Of a stretch of DNA of 38,509 bases, positions 31,892-38,509 are shown one piece after another; position 1 is the stretch's first letter, and the number at the start of each line of letters is the position of its first letter. A program made the position numbers and the translations under genes. The stretch comes from Alphaproteobacteria bacterium GM7ARS4 (GTDB lineage Bacteria; Pseudomonadota; Alphaproteobacteria; GM7ARS4), in contig JACONL010000005.1 in NCBI GenBank assembly GCA_014332745.1, forward strand, positions 1-38,509, read 5' to 3'. Below the pieces are notes generated by a model. It was given only the letters and a program-made list of their open reading frames with translations, was not told the origin of the DNA and did no database searches.

Positions 31892-33237
31892 CGTCTTCTC
31901 GCTCCTCTTATGCGCGCATTTTTTATGAGGGCTTCATATTGGTGAACAATGAGGTGGGACTGTACTTGCGACATGGTGTCCATGCTGACGCTGACAACAA
32001 TCAAAAGGGATGTTCCACCGAAGTAAAAGGGGAGAGCATATTCAGCAATAAGATATTCGGGTAATAGGCATACAGCAGCAAGATAGATAGAGCCTACCGT
32101 TGTGAGACGCGTGAGGATATAGTCGATATGGTCAGCAGTATGGGCACCAGGGCGGATACCAGGGATATAGCCGCCATTCTTACGCAAATTTTCTGCCGTC
32201 TCTTGGGGATTAAAAACGAGCGCTGTATAAAAAAAGGCAAAAAAGATAATGAGCGCCATATAGATACTCGTATAGACGGGCTGGCCGGGACCACCCAATA
32301 ATGTCGAGAATTCGTAGAGCCACTCAGGACCGCCAGAGGCATTGAGCTGGCCAACAGTGGAGGGCAGAAGAAGAAGGGAACTAGCAAAAATAGGAGGAAT
32401 CACCCCCGCTGAATTCAACTTAAGGGGCATATGATTGCTTTGCTGTCCAACAATCTTATTGCCCACTTGACGCTTGGGATATTGCACGATGAGCCGACGC
32501 TGTGCTCTCTCCATGAACACAATGAAGGCGATGACAACGATAGCCATCACAAGAAAAAAGAAGAGCAACCCCGTAGAGAGCGCGCCACTTCGGCCTAAAT
32601 CTAACGTGCTTACAAGGGCTTGGGGTAGATTGGCGACAATGCCAGCAAAAATGATGAGCGATATGCCATTGCCAATGCCACGTTGTGTGATTTGCTCACC
32701 GAGCCACATGAGGAAAATTGTTCCCCCAACAAGGGTAATCACTGTGGAATAGCGGAAGAGCGCCCCCGGCTCGATCACCACAGACCCGACAGAGGATTGT
32801 AGGCTTTCTAAACCGATGGCAACGCCATATCCTTGTAATGCCGATAAGAAAACGGTGCCATAGCGCGTATATTGGTTGATGATTTTACGTCCTGCCTCTC
32901 CTTCCTTTTTCAACTGATTGAGACGAGGTGTCGTCGCCGCCAGCAGCTGCATGATAATTGATGCAGAAATATAAGGAATGATATTCAGAGCAAAAATCGT
33001 CATGCGCCCTAAGGCGCCGCCAGCAAACATATCGAACATTCCAAGAATACCGCCAGCATTCTGTGAAAAGACATCTTCCAATGCTGCTGGGTCGATACCC
33101 GGAATGGGAATATATGAGCCAATCCTATAAACAATCAACGCACCCAACGTAAACCATAGGCGCTTTTTCAGCGTCTCGGCTTTCGCTAAAACCCCAAAAT
33201 TGACGTTGGAGGCAAGACGTTCGGCGACTGATGCCAT
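31888..33237 (-). CDS. secY: Preprotein translocase subunit SecY
   Basis: Central channel of the Sec translocon. 449 aa with ten hydrophobic segments. Recognised by YRIGSYIPIPGIDPAAL, NIIPYISASIIMQLL (plug/TM2 region), GIGNGISLIIFAGI, and GGYIPGIRPGAHTADHIDYI. The ATG follows the rplO stop TAG with no gap. SecG is encoded elsewhere in this window. Confidence 0.98.
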   Translation of the reverse strand: MASVAERLASNVNFGVLAKAETLKKRLWFTLGALIVYRIGSYIPIPGIDPAALEDVFSQNAGGILGMFDMFAGGALGRMTIFALNIIPYISASIIMQLLAATTPRLNQLKKEGEAGRKIINQYTRYGTVFLSALQGYGVAIGLESLQSSVGSVVIEPGALFRYSTVITLVGGTIFLMWLGEQITQRGIGNGISLIIFAGIVANLPQALVSTLDLGRSGALSTGLLFFFLVMAIVVIAFIVFMERAQRRLIVQYPKRQVGNKIVGQQSNHMPLKLNSAGVIPPIFASSLLLLPSTVGQLNASGGPEWLYEFSTLLGGPGQPVYTSIYMALIIFFAFFYTALVFNPQETAENLRKNGGYIPGIRPGAHTADHIDYILTRLTTVGSIYLAAVCLLPEYLIAEYALPFYFGGTSLLIVVSVSMDTMSQVQSHLIVHQYEALIKNARIRGARRR

Positions 33238-33795
33238 CTATGCCTCCTGACTCTTTCGTTTTGTTGCCTTTGTCCCCGATGTGCCTTCTTTACGGCCATC
33301 TTTCTTATGGGCAGAGACCGCGCCTTTATCTTTTCTCAAAATACGGACAGTTCCTCCCTTTTCTTCAACGGCTTTGACGGCACTCTTACTAGCGTAGGTA
33401 ACCTCTATTGTCAATTGATGGGATAGGGATGCGGCCCCATCCCCCAACAAGCGCACCCCATCTTTCTGTCCCGATATAATCCCTTGTTGCGAGAGGGTCT
33501 GTTCTGTAATTACCTTGTCGCCTTTTAATGTCCCTTTTTTGATGGCGTTGGTGAGAGTCGATAGAGAGACAAGATGAAAAGTCTTGCGTCCGTAGGGGCG
33601 AAAGCCCCTCTTTGGCAGGCGCATGTGGATAGGCATCTGTCCGCCCTCAAAACCTTTGATGGCAACGCCAGAGCGCGACTTCTGCCCCTTCATCCCCCTT
33701 CCACATGTTTTCCCCTTGCCAGAGCCCGACCCTCGTCCGACACGTACCGACGCCTTCATCGCCCCCTTATTATCACGCAACATATTGAGGTGCAT
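33238..33795 (-). CDS. rplO: 50S ribosomal protein L15 with long basic tail
   Basis: Late-assembly large-subunit protein. 185 aa, longer than the usual 145-160. The core is typical: RVGRGSGSGKGKTCGRGMKG and MRLPKRGFRPYGRK. After RILRKDK about 28 extra residues rich in Lys, Gly, Ser and Thr form a C-terminal tail not expected from the family. Confidence 0.96.
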   Translation of the reverse strand: MHLNMLRDNKGAMKASVRVGRGSGSGKGKTCGRGMKGQKSRSGVAIKGFEGGQMPIHMRLPKRGFRPYGRKTFHLVSLSTLTNAIKKGTLKGDKVITEQTLSQQGIISGQKDGVRLLGDGAASLSHQLTIEVTYASKSAVKAVEEKGGTVRILRKDKGAVSAHKKDGRKEGTSGTKATKRKSQEA

Positions 33796-33798
33796 ACC

Positions 33799-33987
33799 TT
33801 AGCCTCCATCCTTCTCTACACGCACCAAGTGAGAGACTTTGCGAATCATGCCACGCACGGATGGCGTATCCTCAAGGGTGCGACAACGCCAAAGGCGGTT
33901 GAGACCTAAACCAACCAATGTCGCCTTTTGGTCAGCGGGCTTGCGAATGCCGCTCCTGATACGTGTGACTCTTATCTTGCGTGCCAT
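33799..33987 (-). CDS. rpmD: 50S ribosomal protein L30
   Basis: Small large-subunit protein, 62 aa. [20 protein letters not shown] and [20 protein letters not shown] match the bacterial L30 family, as does its place between rpsE and rplO. The start ATG at 33987 is 12 bases after the rpsE stop. Confidence 0.95.
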   Translation of the reverse strand: MARKIRVTRIRSGIRKPADQKATLVGLGLNRLWRCRTLEDTPSVRGMIRKVSHLVRVEKDGG

Positions 33988-33999
33988 GATAAAGCGACC

Positions 34000-34860
34000 C
34001 TATTTCGTTTTCGTCTTTGTTCTCTTGGTCGCTCGAGAAGATGTTCTCGGTGTCTCGAAGAGAATGTTGCGTCTGTCCCCGACTTGCCGTGGCGATGATG
34101 TCTTCTGTAGCGCATCCAACGTGGCTCTTACCATATTATGCGGATTAGATGAACCAATAGATTTAGCGACGATATCTTCCACGCCTAACGCCTCAAAAAT
34201 AGCGCGCATGGGGCCGCCAGCAATGATACCTGTTCCCCTTTTTGCGCGACGCAAGACAACCTTCCCCGCACCAAAATGTCCCTTCATATCATGGTGAATT
34301 GTTTTATCTCCTGTCAATTGGACGTCTATCATATGCGCACGGGCTTCCGTGAACGCTTTGCGTGTTGCCTCACCTGTTTCTCGAGCCTTGCCTGTGCCAA
34401 TGCCGACTTTGCCTTGCCCATTGCCGACAACGACAAGAGTCGATACGCTAAACCGCCTGCCGCCCTTAACCACTTTAGAGACACGATTGTTAGAGATAAC
34501 ACGTTCAATGAGATCGCTCTCCTCCTTGCTGTGTCTCCTCGCACTCCCTCGCCTTGAGCTACGTTTATCTCGCTTGTCCCCTTCCCCTTGCGCCTCTTCT
34601 GCTTGTGACGCCTTCTGACGTCCCGTGCGCTGTTCCTCCTTTTTTTCACCCTCTATCGTCTTCGCTGTCCTTTTTGCTGTCCTACGAGATGGAGACACGC
34701 CCCTGTCAGAGGACGTGTCAGAGGACGTCTTCTTTGTGTCTTGTGTCTCTTGCGTTTTTTGTCCCGCCTTCGAGGCCTTCACGTCCTCTTTGTCCTTCAA
34801 GACGTTATCAAAAGCAAGGTCAGCAGGCTGAGTATGTTCTTCTTTTTGTTCGTCTACCAT
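34000..34860 (-). CDS. rpsE: 30S ribosomal protein S5 with ~110-residue N-terminal extension
   Basis: Small-subunit protein of the mRNA entry and decoding region. 286 aa against about 165-200 usual. The S5 core starts near residue 113: KEESDLIERVISNNRVSKVV, GGRRFSVSTLVVVGNGQGKVG, then GGPMRAIFEALGVEDIV and SIGSSNPHNMVRATLDAL. Residues 1-112 are low-complexity, rich in Lys, Glu, Asp, Ser, Thr, Gln and Arg, with no hydrophobic segment and no internal Met, so ATG at 34860 is the only ATG start. A perfect 12-bp duplication in it encodes TSSDTSSD. A GTG/TTG start inside the extension cannot be fully excluded. Confidence 0.95.
   Translation of the reverse strand: MVDEQKEEHTQPADLAFDNVLKDKEDVKASKAGQKTQETQDTKKTSSDTSSDRGVSPSRRTAKRTAKTIEGEKKEEQRTGRQKASQAEEAQGEGDKRDKRSSRRGSARRHSKEESDLIERVISNNRVSKVVKGGRRFSVSTLVVVGNGQGKVGIGTGKARETGEATRKAFTEARAHMIDVQLTGDKTIHHDMKGHFGAGKVVLRRAKRGTGIIAGGPMRAIFEALGVEDIVAKSIGSSNPHNMVRATLDALQKTSSPRQVGDRRNILFETPRTSSRATKRTKTKTK
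34704..34727. repeat. 12-bp perfect tandem duplication in the rpsE extension
   Basis: Two identical adjacent copies of TGTCAGAGGACG. In the coding direction they give a repeated four-residue unit (TSSD). It lies in the disordered N-terminal extension of S5 and suggests growth of that segment by slippage. Confidence 0.8.
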
Positions 34861-34883
34861 GGTTGTCCTATCATCTCTATGGC

Positions 34884-35240
34884 TTAAAAGGAAAGCCCTC
34901 CTTCACGAGCCGATTCCGCTAAGGCACGAACACGCCCGTGATAGGCATACCCGCCTCGGTCAAACACAACATGGGTGATGTTCTTCGACGTGGCGCGTTG
35001 TGCTATGAGTTCTCCTACCTTCTGGGCAGATTGGATAGTGCCTCCCGTCTTTAATGTCTTGCCGAGCTCTTTATCCAAGGTGGATGCCGATACCAACGTC
35101 GTCCTTTTACGGTCATCAATAATTTGCGCATACATATGTTGATGGGAACGGAAAACACTGAGCCGCACAGAATTTTTGCCCTGACGTAGACGATAACGTT
35201 GGCGACGAGCACGGCGGGAGACAAGACGTTCTTTAGACAT
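34884..35240 (-). CDS. rplR: 50S ribosomal protein L18
   Basis: 5S rRNA-binding protein of the central protuberance. 118 aa. [23 protein letters not shown] (shortened: [18 protein letters not shown]) and the C-terminal [20 protein letters not shown] are diagnostic. Precedes rpsE as in the standard spc operon. Confidence 0.97.
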   Translation of the reverse strand: MSKERLVSRRARRQRYRLRQGKNSVRLSVFRSHQHMYAQIIDDRKRTTLVSASTLDKELGKTLKTGGTIQSAQKVGELIAQRATSKNITHVVFDRGGYAYHGRVRALAESAREGGLSF

Positions 35241-35262
35241 GGGAAAAAGCGCTCAAAGACCT

Positions 35263-35799
35263 CTATTTTTTCTTTTTTCCTTCCTTGCGCAAGATGAATT
35301 CATCTTGATAGCGAATACCCTTTCCTTTGTAGGGTTCAGGAGGACGCAAGGCGCGTATTTCAGCAGCGATCTGGCCAAGACGCTGTTTATCCGCTCCTTT
35401 AAGAACGATCTCTGTGGGTTGAGGACATTGCGCCGTGATACCATCAGGAATAGGAAAAAGAATCTCATGGCTATAGCCCAGCTGTAAGGAAATATCTTTG
35501 CCCTTCATCTGCGCACGATAGCCAACACCATGCATAAGGAGCACGCGCTGAAAGCCTTCCTTGACGCCCGTGACCATATTGGCAATGCATGCGCGCGTCG
35601 TCCCCCACATCATGCGCATTTTTCGACTCGTGTCCTGTGGTGATATATGGAGATAAGACTCTTTGTGCTCGATGTTGAGACCATACGGCACAGAAAAACG
35701 CATCTCGCGCCCCGAGTCAGATATGACAGCGACATGCCCTTCCATACGGAATTGAGTCGTCTCAGAGAGAAAAATAGGGGCCTTTCCAGTTCTCGACAT
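35263..35799 (-). CDS. rplF: 50S ribosomal protein L6
   Basis: Large-subunit protein near the factor-binding site. 178 aa, two-domain form. MSRTGKAPIFLSETTQFRM at the N-terminus, MHGVGYRAQMKGKDISLQLG in the middle, and PPEPYKGKGIRYQDEFILRK at the C-terminus are typical. Three bases after the rpsH stop. Confidence 0.97.
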   Translation of the reverse strand: MSRTGKAPIFLSETTQFRMEGHVAVISDSGREMRFSVPYGLNIEHKESYLHISPQDTSRKMRMMWGTTRACIANMVTGVKEGFQRVLLMHGVGYRAQMKGKDISLQLGYSHEILFPIPDGITAQCPQPTEIVLKGADKQRLGQIAAEIRALRPPEPYKGKGIRYQDEFILRKEGKKKK

Positions 35800-35802
35800 T
35801 GT

Positions 35803-36201
35803 TCAATAAACGTGACAAATGATTTCTCCACCAACGCCTTGCTGTCGTGCCTCCCTATCAGACAGGACACCCTTTGACGTGGACAGAATATAGATACCCA
35901 ACCCACCATAAAGAGGCTTGAGAGCCTTGATGGGAGAGTATAAACGACATCCGGGTTTAGAACAACGCTTTACTTCGTGAATAGCTCCCTCTTTTTTGTA
36001 AACACGCAACGTGATCGTCAAGACTGGTTTCTTCGCATGGCGTGTATCGATGCCATAATCCTCTATATACCCCTCCCTCTTGAGAACATCGGCAATACGC
36101 ACCTTCATGGCGGACGATGCGCATGTAACACTCTTTTTTTTCGCCGTCTGTCCGTTCCTTATACGCGTCAGCATATCGGCAATGGGATCACTCATCGACA
36201 T
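35803..36201 (-). CDS. rpsH: 30S ribosomal protein S8
   Basis: Binds helix 21 of 16S rRNA and, in E. coli, represses the spc mRNA. 132 aa. MSMSDPIADMLTRIRNGQ, then YSPIKALKPLYGGLGIYILS and the C-terminal LSDREARQQGVGGEIICHVY are conserved. The ATG at 36201 fits the family better than the internal one at 36195. Confidence 0.97.
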   Translation of the reverse strand: MSMSDPIADMLTRIRNGQTAKKKSVTCASSAMKVRIADVLKREGYIEDYGIDTRHAKKPVLTITLRVYKKEGAIHEVKRCSKPGCRLYSPIKALKPLYGGLGIYILSTSKGVLSDREARQQGVGGEIICHVY

Positions 36202-36207
36202 GGTCTT

Positions 36208-36513
36208 CTACCAACTAGAACGGGACATGCCCGGAATCTCACCTTTGCCAGCGAGATCCCTCAACATAATGCGCGATAAGCGAAAGCGACGATAGACGCC
36301 TCTTCCCCTGCCTGTGATAATACAACGGCGGCGATAACGCACAGGCGACGAATCTCGAGGCATGGTCGACAATGACAAGCAAAGATGAAAACGCTCATCC
36401 TTATCCAAGCCTTTATCATGAATACGAGCCTTCAAGTCTCTCCGTTTCGCCGCGTATTTATCAATTATGCGCTGACGCCGGCTATTTCGTTCAACGACAC
36501 TTTTCTTTGCCAT
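36208..36513 (-). CDS. rpsN: 30S ribosomal protein S14 (zinc-independent form)
   Basis: Small-subunit head protein. 101 aa, the long form without the paired CxxC zinc sites. MAKKSVVERNSRRQRIIDKY, then RRCIITGRGRGVYRRFRLSR and the end GEIPGMSRSSW match alphaproteobacterial S14. Confidence 0.97.
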   Translation of the reverse strand: MAKKSVVERNSRRQRIIDKYAAKRRDLKARIHDKGLDKDERFHLCLSLSTMPRDSSPVRYRRRCIITGRGRGVYRRFRLSRIMLRDLAGKGEIPGMSRSSW

Positions 36514-36522
36514 AATCCGTTC

Positions 36523-37077
36523 TCACTCGTCAAAGGGTAACATAAAGCCGGCCAATAAGGCTTTACCTTCTTCGTCATTCTGTGCCGTTGTGACAATTGT
36601 CACATCAAGACCCCGTATCTTATCAGCTTTATCATAGTCGATTTCGGGAAAAATAATATGCTCACGAATACCCAAGGAATAATTCCCCCGCCCATCGAAT
36701 CCCTTCACCGACACGCCGTGGAAATCACGCACCCGTGGCAGGGCGATATTAACGAGCCTGTCGAGAAATTCATACATACGCCGACGCCTCAATGTCACCT
36801 TACAGCCAATGGGCATGCCCACACGTAGTTTAAAAGACGCAACAGATTGACGCGCCTTTGTCGTGATGGGCTTCTGCCCGCTGATACACGCTAAATCTTG
36901 TGTCGCATTCATGATGTGTTTTTTATCGTCACGCGCCTCCCCTACGCCCATGTTGAGGACAATCTTGACAATTTTAGGGACGCACATAGGGTGACGGTAG
37001 CCAAAATCTTTGATAAGGGTCGGGGCGATGCTCTTTTTATAGAGCTCACTGAAGTGGGGAACAGGAGACGCTGGCAT
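36523..37077 (-). CDS. rplE: 50S ribosomal protein L5
   Basis: 5S rRNA-binding protein forming the bridge to S13. 184 aa. [40 protein letters not shown] and [20 protein letters not shown], ending in the [10 protein letters not shown] segment, are characteristic. Four bases after the rplX stop. Confidence 0.98.
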   Translation of the reverse strand: MPASPVPHFSELYKKSIAPTLIKDFGYRHPMCVPKIVKIVLNMGVGEARDDKKHIMNATQDLACISGQKPITTKARQSVASFKLRVGMPIGCKVTLRRRRMYEFLDRLVNIALPRVRDFHGVSVKGFDGRGNYSLGIREHIIFPEIDYDKADKIRGLDVTIVTTAQNDEEGKALLAGFMLPFDE

Positions 37078-37081
37078 GGGG

Positions 37082-37402
37082 TCAGTCTATGATCTCCTGT
37101 GATGCTTTGCTATAGCGTAACTTCTGCCCCTCTTGGTTAAAACGGAATGCCACGCGCGTCGCCTTGTCCGTTTTTGGGTCAATGAGAGCCACATTAGAAC
37201 GGTGAATTGTTCCTTCCTTTGTCTCGATTCCCCCTTGACTATCGGCTGATGCCCGTCTGTGCCTCTTTGTGAGGGCCGCCCCCTGTACGATCACACGATT
37301 CTCTCGAGGAATAACCTTGATAACCTCACCACGCACACCCTTATCACGCCCAGCAATGACGATAACCTTATCCCCCTTCCGTAAAGACATTTTATTAACC
37401 AT
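37082..37402 (-). CDS. rplX: 50S ribosomal protein L24
   Basis: Assembly-initiator protein with a KOW motif. 106 aa. [20 protein letters not shown] is the KOW region, followed by [21 protein letters not shown] 37402 has AGAGG upstream; the ATG at 37390 is the shorter alternative, closer to other family starts. Confidence 0.96.
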   Translation of the reverse strand: MVNKMSLRKGDKVIVIAGRDKGVRGEVIKVIPRENRVIVQGAALTKRHRRASADSQGGIETKEGTIHRSNVALIDPKTDKATRVAFRFNQEGQKLRYSKASQEIID

Positions 37403-37423
37403 AGAACACGATACCTCTCTCTT

Positions 37424-37792
37424 CTACAAGACTTCTGGCGCAAGAGAAATGATTTTCATGTAGTTGTGTCGACGTAGCTCGCGGGTTACAGGGCCAAAAA
37501 TACGCGTGCCAATGGGTTCACCTTGGTTATTGATAAGGACGGCCGCATTGCGGTCGAAACGAATAGAGCTTCCGTCCTCTCTCAAAAGAGCGCTCACCGT
37601 GCGCACAATGACCGCCCTATGCACGTCCCCTTTCTTCACCCTTGCTCTGGGAACAGCATTCTTAATGGCGACAACAATAACATCGCCAATATGGGCGGTG
37701 CGTCTCTTAGCGCCCCCCAATACTTTGATACATTGTACGAGACGCGCTCCCGAATTGTCAGCAACATAAAGGTTCGTTTGCATCTGAATCAT
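37424..37792 (-). CDS. rplN: 50S ribosomal protein L14
   Basis: Large-subunit interface protein, 122 aa, the family's exact usual length. [40 protein letters not shown] and [20 protein letters not shown] are conserved. Confidence 0.98.
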   Translation of the reverse strand: MIQMQTNLYVADNSGARLVQCIKVLGGAKRRTAHIGDVIVVAIKNAVPRARVKKGDVHRAVIVRTVSALLREDGSSIRFDRNAAVLINNQGEPIGTRIFGPVTRELRRHNYMKIISLAPEVL

Positions 37793-37795
37793 TGC

Positions 37796-38032
37796 TTATG
37801 TCACCTGTTCAACGACAATGAAATGCTTGCTCTTCGAGATAGGAGCGCATTCCCTGATTTTAACGATATCTCCCTTCTTATAACGATTATCCTCGTCATG
37901 GGCAGCAATTTTCTTACAGCGGCGAATATATTTCTTATAGAGAGGATGTTTCACATGGCGCTCCACCAGAATTGTCACGGTCTTATGACAAGCGTCACTC
38001 ACAACAGTGCCTCGTATCGTTCTAGTTGCCAT
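37796..38032 (-). CDS. rpsQ: 30S ribosomal protein S17
   Basis: 16S rRNA-binding OB-fold protein. 78 aa. [40 protein letters not shown] and IRECAPISKSKHFIV match the family. Start overlaps the rpmC end by 11 bp. Confidence 0.97.
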   Translation of the reverse strand: MATRTIRGTVVSDACHKTVTILVERHVKHPLYKKYIRRCKKIAAHDEDNRYKKGDIVKIRECAPISKSKHFIVVEQVT

Positions 38033-38282
38033 GGTGTGTCACCTCCTTATTCTGTTGTGAGGACTCTGCGCCTTGTTCTTTGTGCTTTTGTTTTTGCGTT
38101 TTGCGTTGATGCAAGATGGTGCGCGCCCGCGCATAGTCGCGACGTAAAAGGCGTAATTGTGACGTATTGTCCAACGTAGAGGACACACGTTGGAAACGCA
38201 TATTGATGGATTGTTCGGCAAGGGATTTAAGGTGGTCGCACAATTCGTCTGTCCCCATAGCACGCATATCAGAAGGCTTCAT
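38022..38282 (-). CDS. rpmC: 50S ribosomal protein L29 with extended tail
   Basis: Exit-tunnel protein. 86 aa, longer than the usual 60-70. [20 protein letters not shown] and [20 protein letters not shown] are the core two-helix region. About 20 extra residues rich in Lys, Gln, Glu and His follow. ATG overlaps the rplP stop (ATGA). Confidence 0.95.
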   Translation of the reverse strand: MKPSDMRAMGTDELCDHLKSLAEQSINMRFQRVSSTLDNTSQLRLLRRDYARARTILHQRKTQKQKHKEQGAESSQQNKEVTHHGN

Positions 38283-38509
38283 TGGTCTTTCTCCTGCGTA
38301 CGCATGACGACCCTTGAGCGTAAGGGTAATTTTGCCGTTGCGAGCCTAAAGGCTTCGACGGCTAATACCTGTGGCACACCATCCAACTCAAAAAGAATGC
38401 GTCCCGGCTTGACACGACATATCCAATACTCGACTGAGCCTTTCCCTTTTCCTTGTCGCGCTTCAGCGGGCTTTTGGCTCACAGGGACATCGGGGAAAAT
38501 ACGAATCCA
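38279..38509 (-). CDS. rplP: 50S ribosomal protein L16, C-terminal part
   Basis: Contacts the A-site tRNA in the large subunit. The window edge cuts the gene; 76 C-terminal residues remain of about 137. The frame is open up to the edge: [40 protein letters not shown], then [17 protein letters not shown], all typical of L16. A GTG within the frame at 38482 is an internal Val, not the start. Confidence 0.96.
   Translation of the reverse strand, partial: WIRIFPDVPVSQKPAEARQGKGKGSVEYWICRVKPGRILFELDGVPQVLAVEAFRLATAKLPLRSRVVMRTQEKDQ

Overview
The window reads as ordinary but very compact chromosomal DNA from an alphaproteobacterium. The evidence is the ribosomal spc/alpha gene order without rpsD between rpsK and rpoA, the tpiA-secG-pyrG-kdsA-eno string, scpA-scpB-tatA-tatB-tatC-serS, a dusB...trkA...hflX block, propionyl-CoA carboxylase genes and an IalB-family protein. 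Genes for KDO synthesis, an RlpA lipoprotein and lytic enzymes indicate a Gram-negative envelope. Very short or overlapping junctions (many ATGA-type overlaps), loss of the ntr genes and hfq from a normally conserved locus, and fusion of formerly separate gene clusters suggest a streamlined genome, possibly a host-associated lineage such as Holosporales. That placement is inference; nothing here names the species.

Layout, read along the minus strand (right to left). (1) 38509-28932: end of the S10 operon plus spc and alpha operons, rplP-rpmC-rpsQ-rplN-rplX-rplE-rpsN-rpsH-rplF-rplR-rpsE-rpmD-rplO-secY-adk-rpsM-rpsK-rpoA-rplQ. (2) 28829-26431: rarA and an RluC/RluD-type pseudouridine synthase. 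(3) 26359-22512: pccB-pccA-acyP behind a good sigma70-like promoter. (4) 21047-22489 on the plus strand: a low-molecular-weight tyrosine phosphatase and an ABC-2 permease. (5) 20950-14513: ialB-argG-dusB-trkA-dat-hflX. (6) 13669-14571, plus strand: a 3-hydroxyisobutyrate-dehydrogenase-like enzyme converging on and overlapping hflX. (7) 13558-6672: scpA-scpB-tatA-tatB-tatC-serS-tpiA-secG-pyrG. (8) 6560-1: a promoter followed by kdsA-eno-nadA-nadC-mltB-rlpA and the 5' part of a D-alanyl-D-alanine carboxypeptidase gene that runs off the left edge.

Functions present: translation and secretion (ribosomal proteins, SecY, SecG, Tat), chromosome segregation (ScpAB), lower glycolysis (TpiA, Eno), CTP and NAD synthesis, KDO synthesis, peptidoglycan remodelling (MltB, RlpA, DacA-like), propionyl-CoA carboxylation, and K+ uptake control.

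There is no stretch over 300 bases without a gene; the longest gap is about 160 bases (21551-21709). I saw no tRNA, rRNA, CRISPR array, insertion sequence, phage gene or defence system, and no convincing rho-independent terminator. I did not find a previously undescribed system. The most notable points are a probable ATT start codon on the carboxypeptidase gene, the collapsed dusB-trkA-hflX locus lacking ntrBCYX and hfq, a ribosomal protein S5 with a charged N-terminal extension of about 110 residues, a perfect palindrome over the permease promoter, and a probable leaderless phosphatase mRNA.
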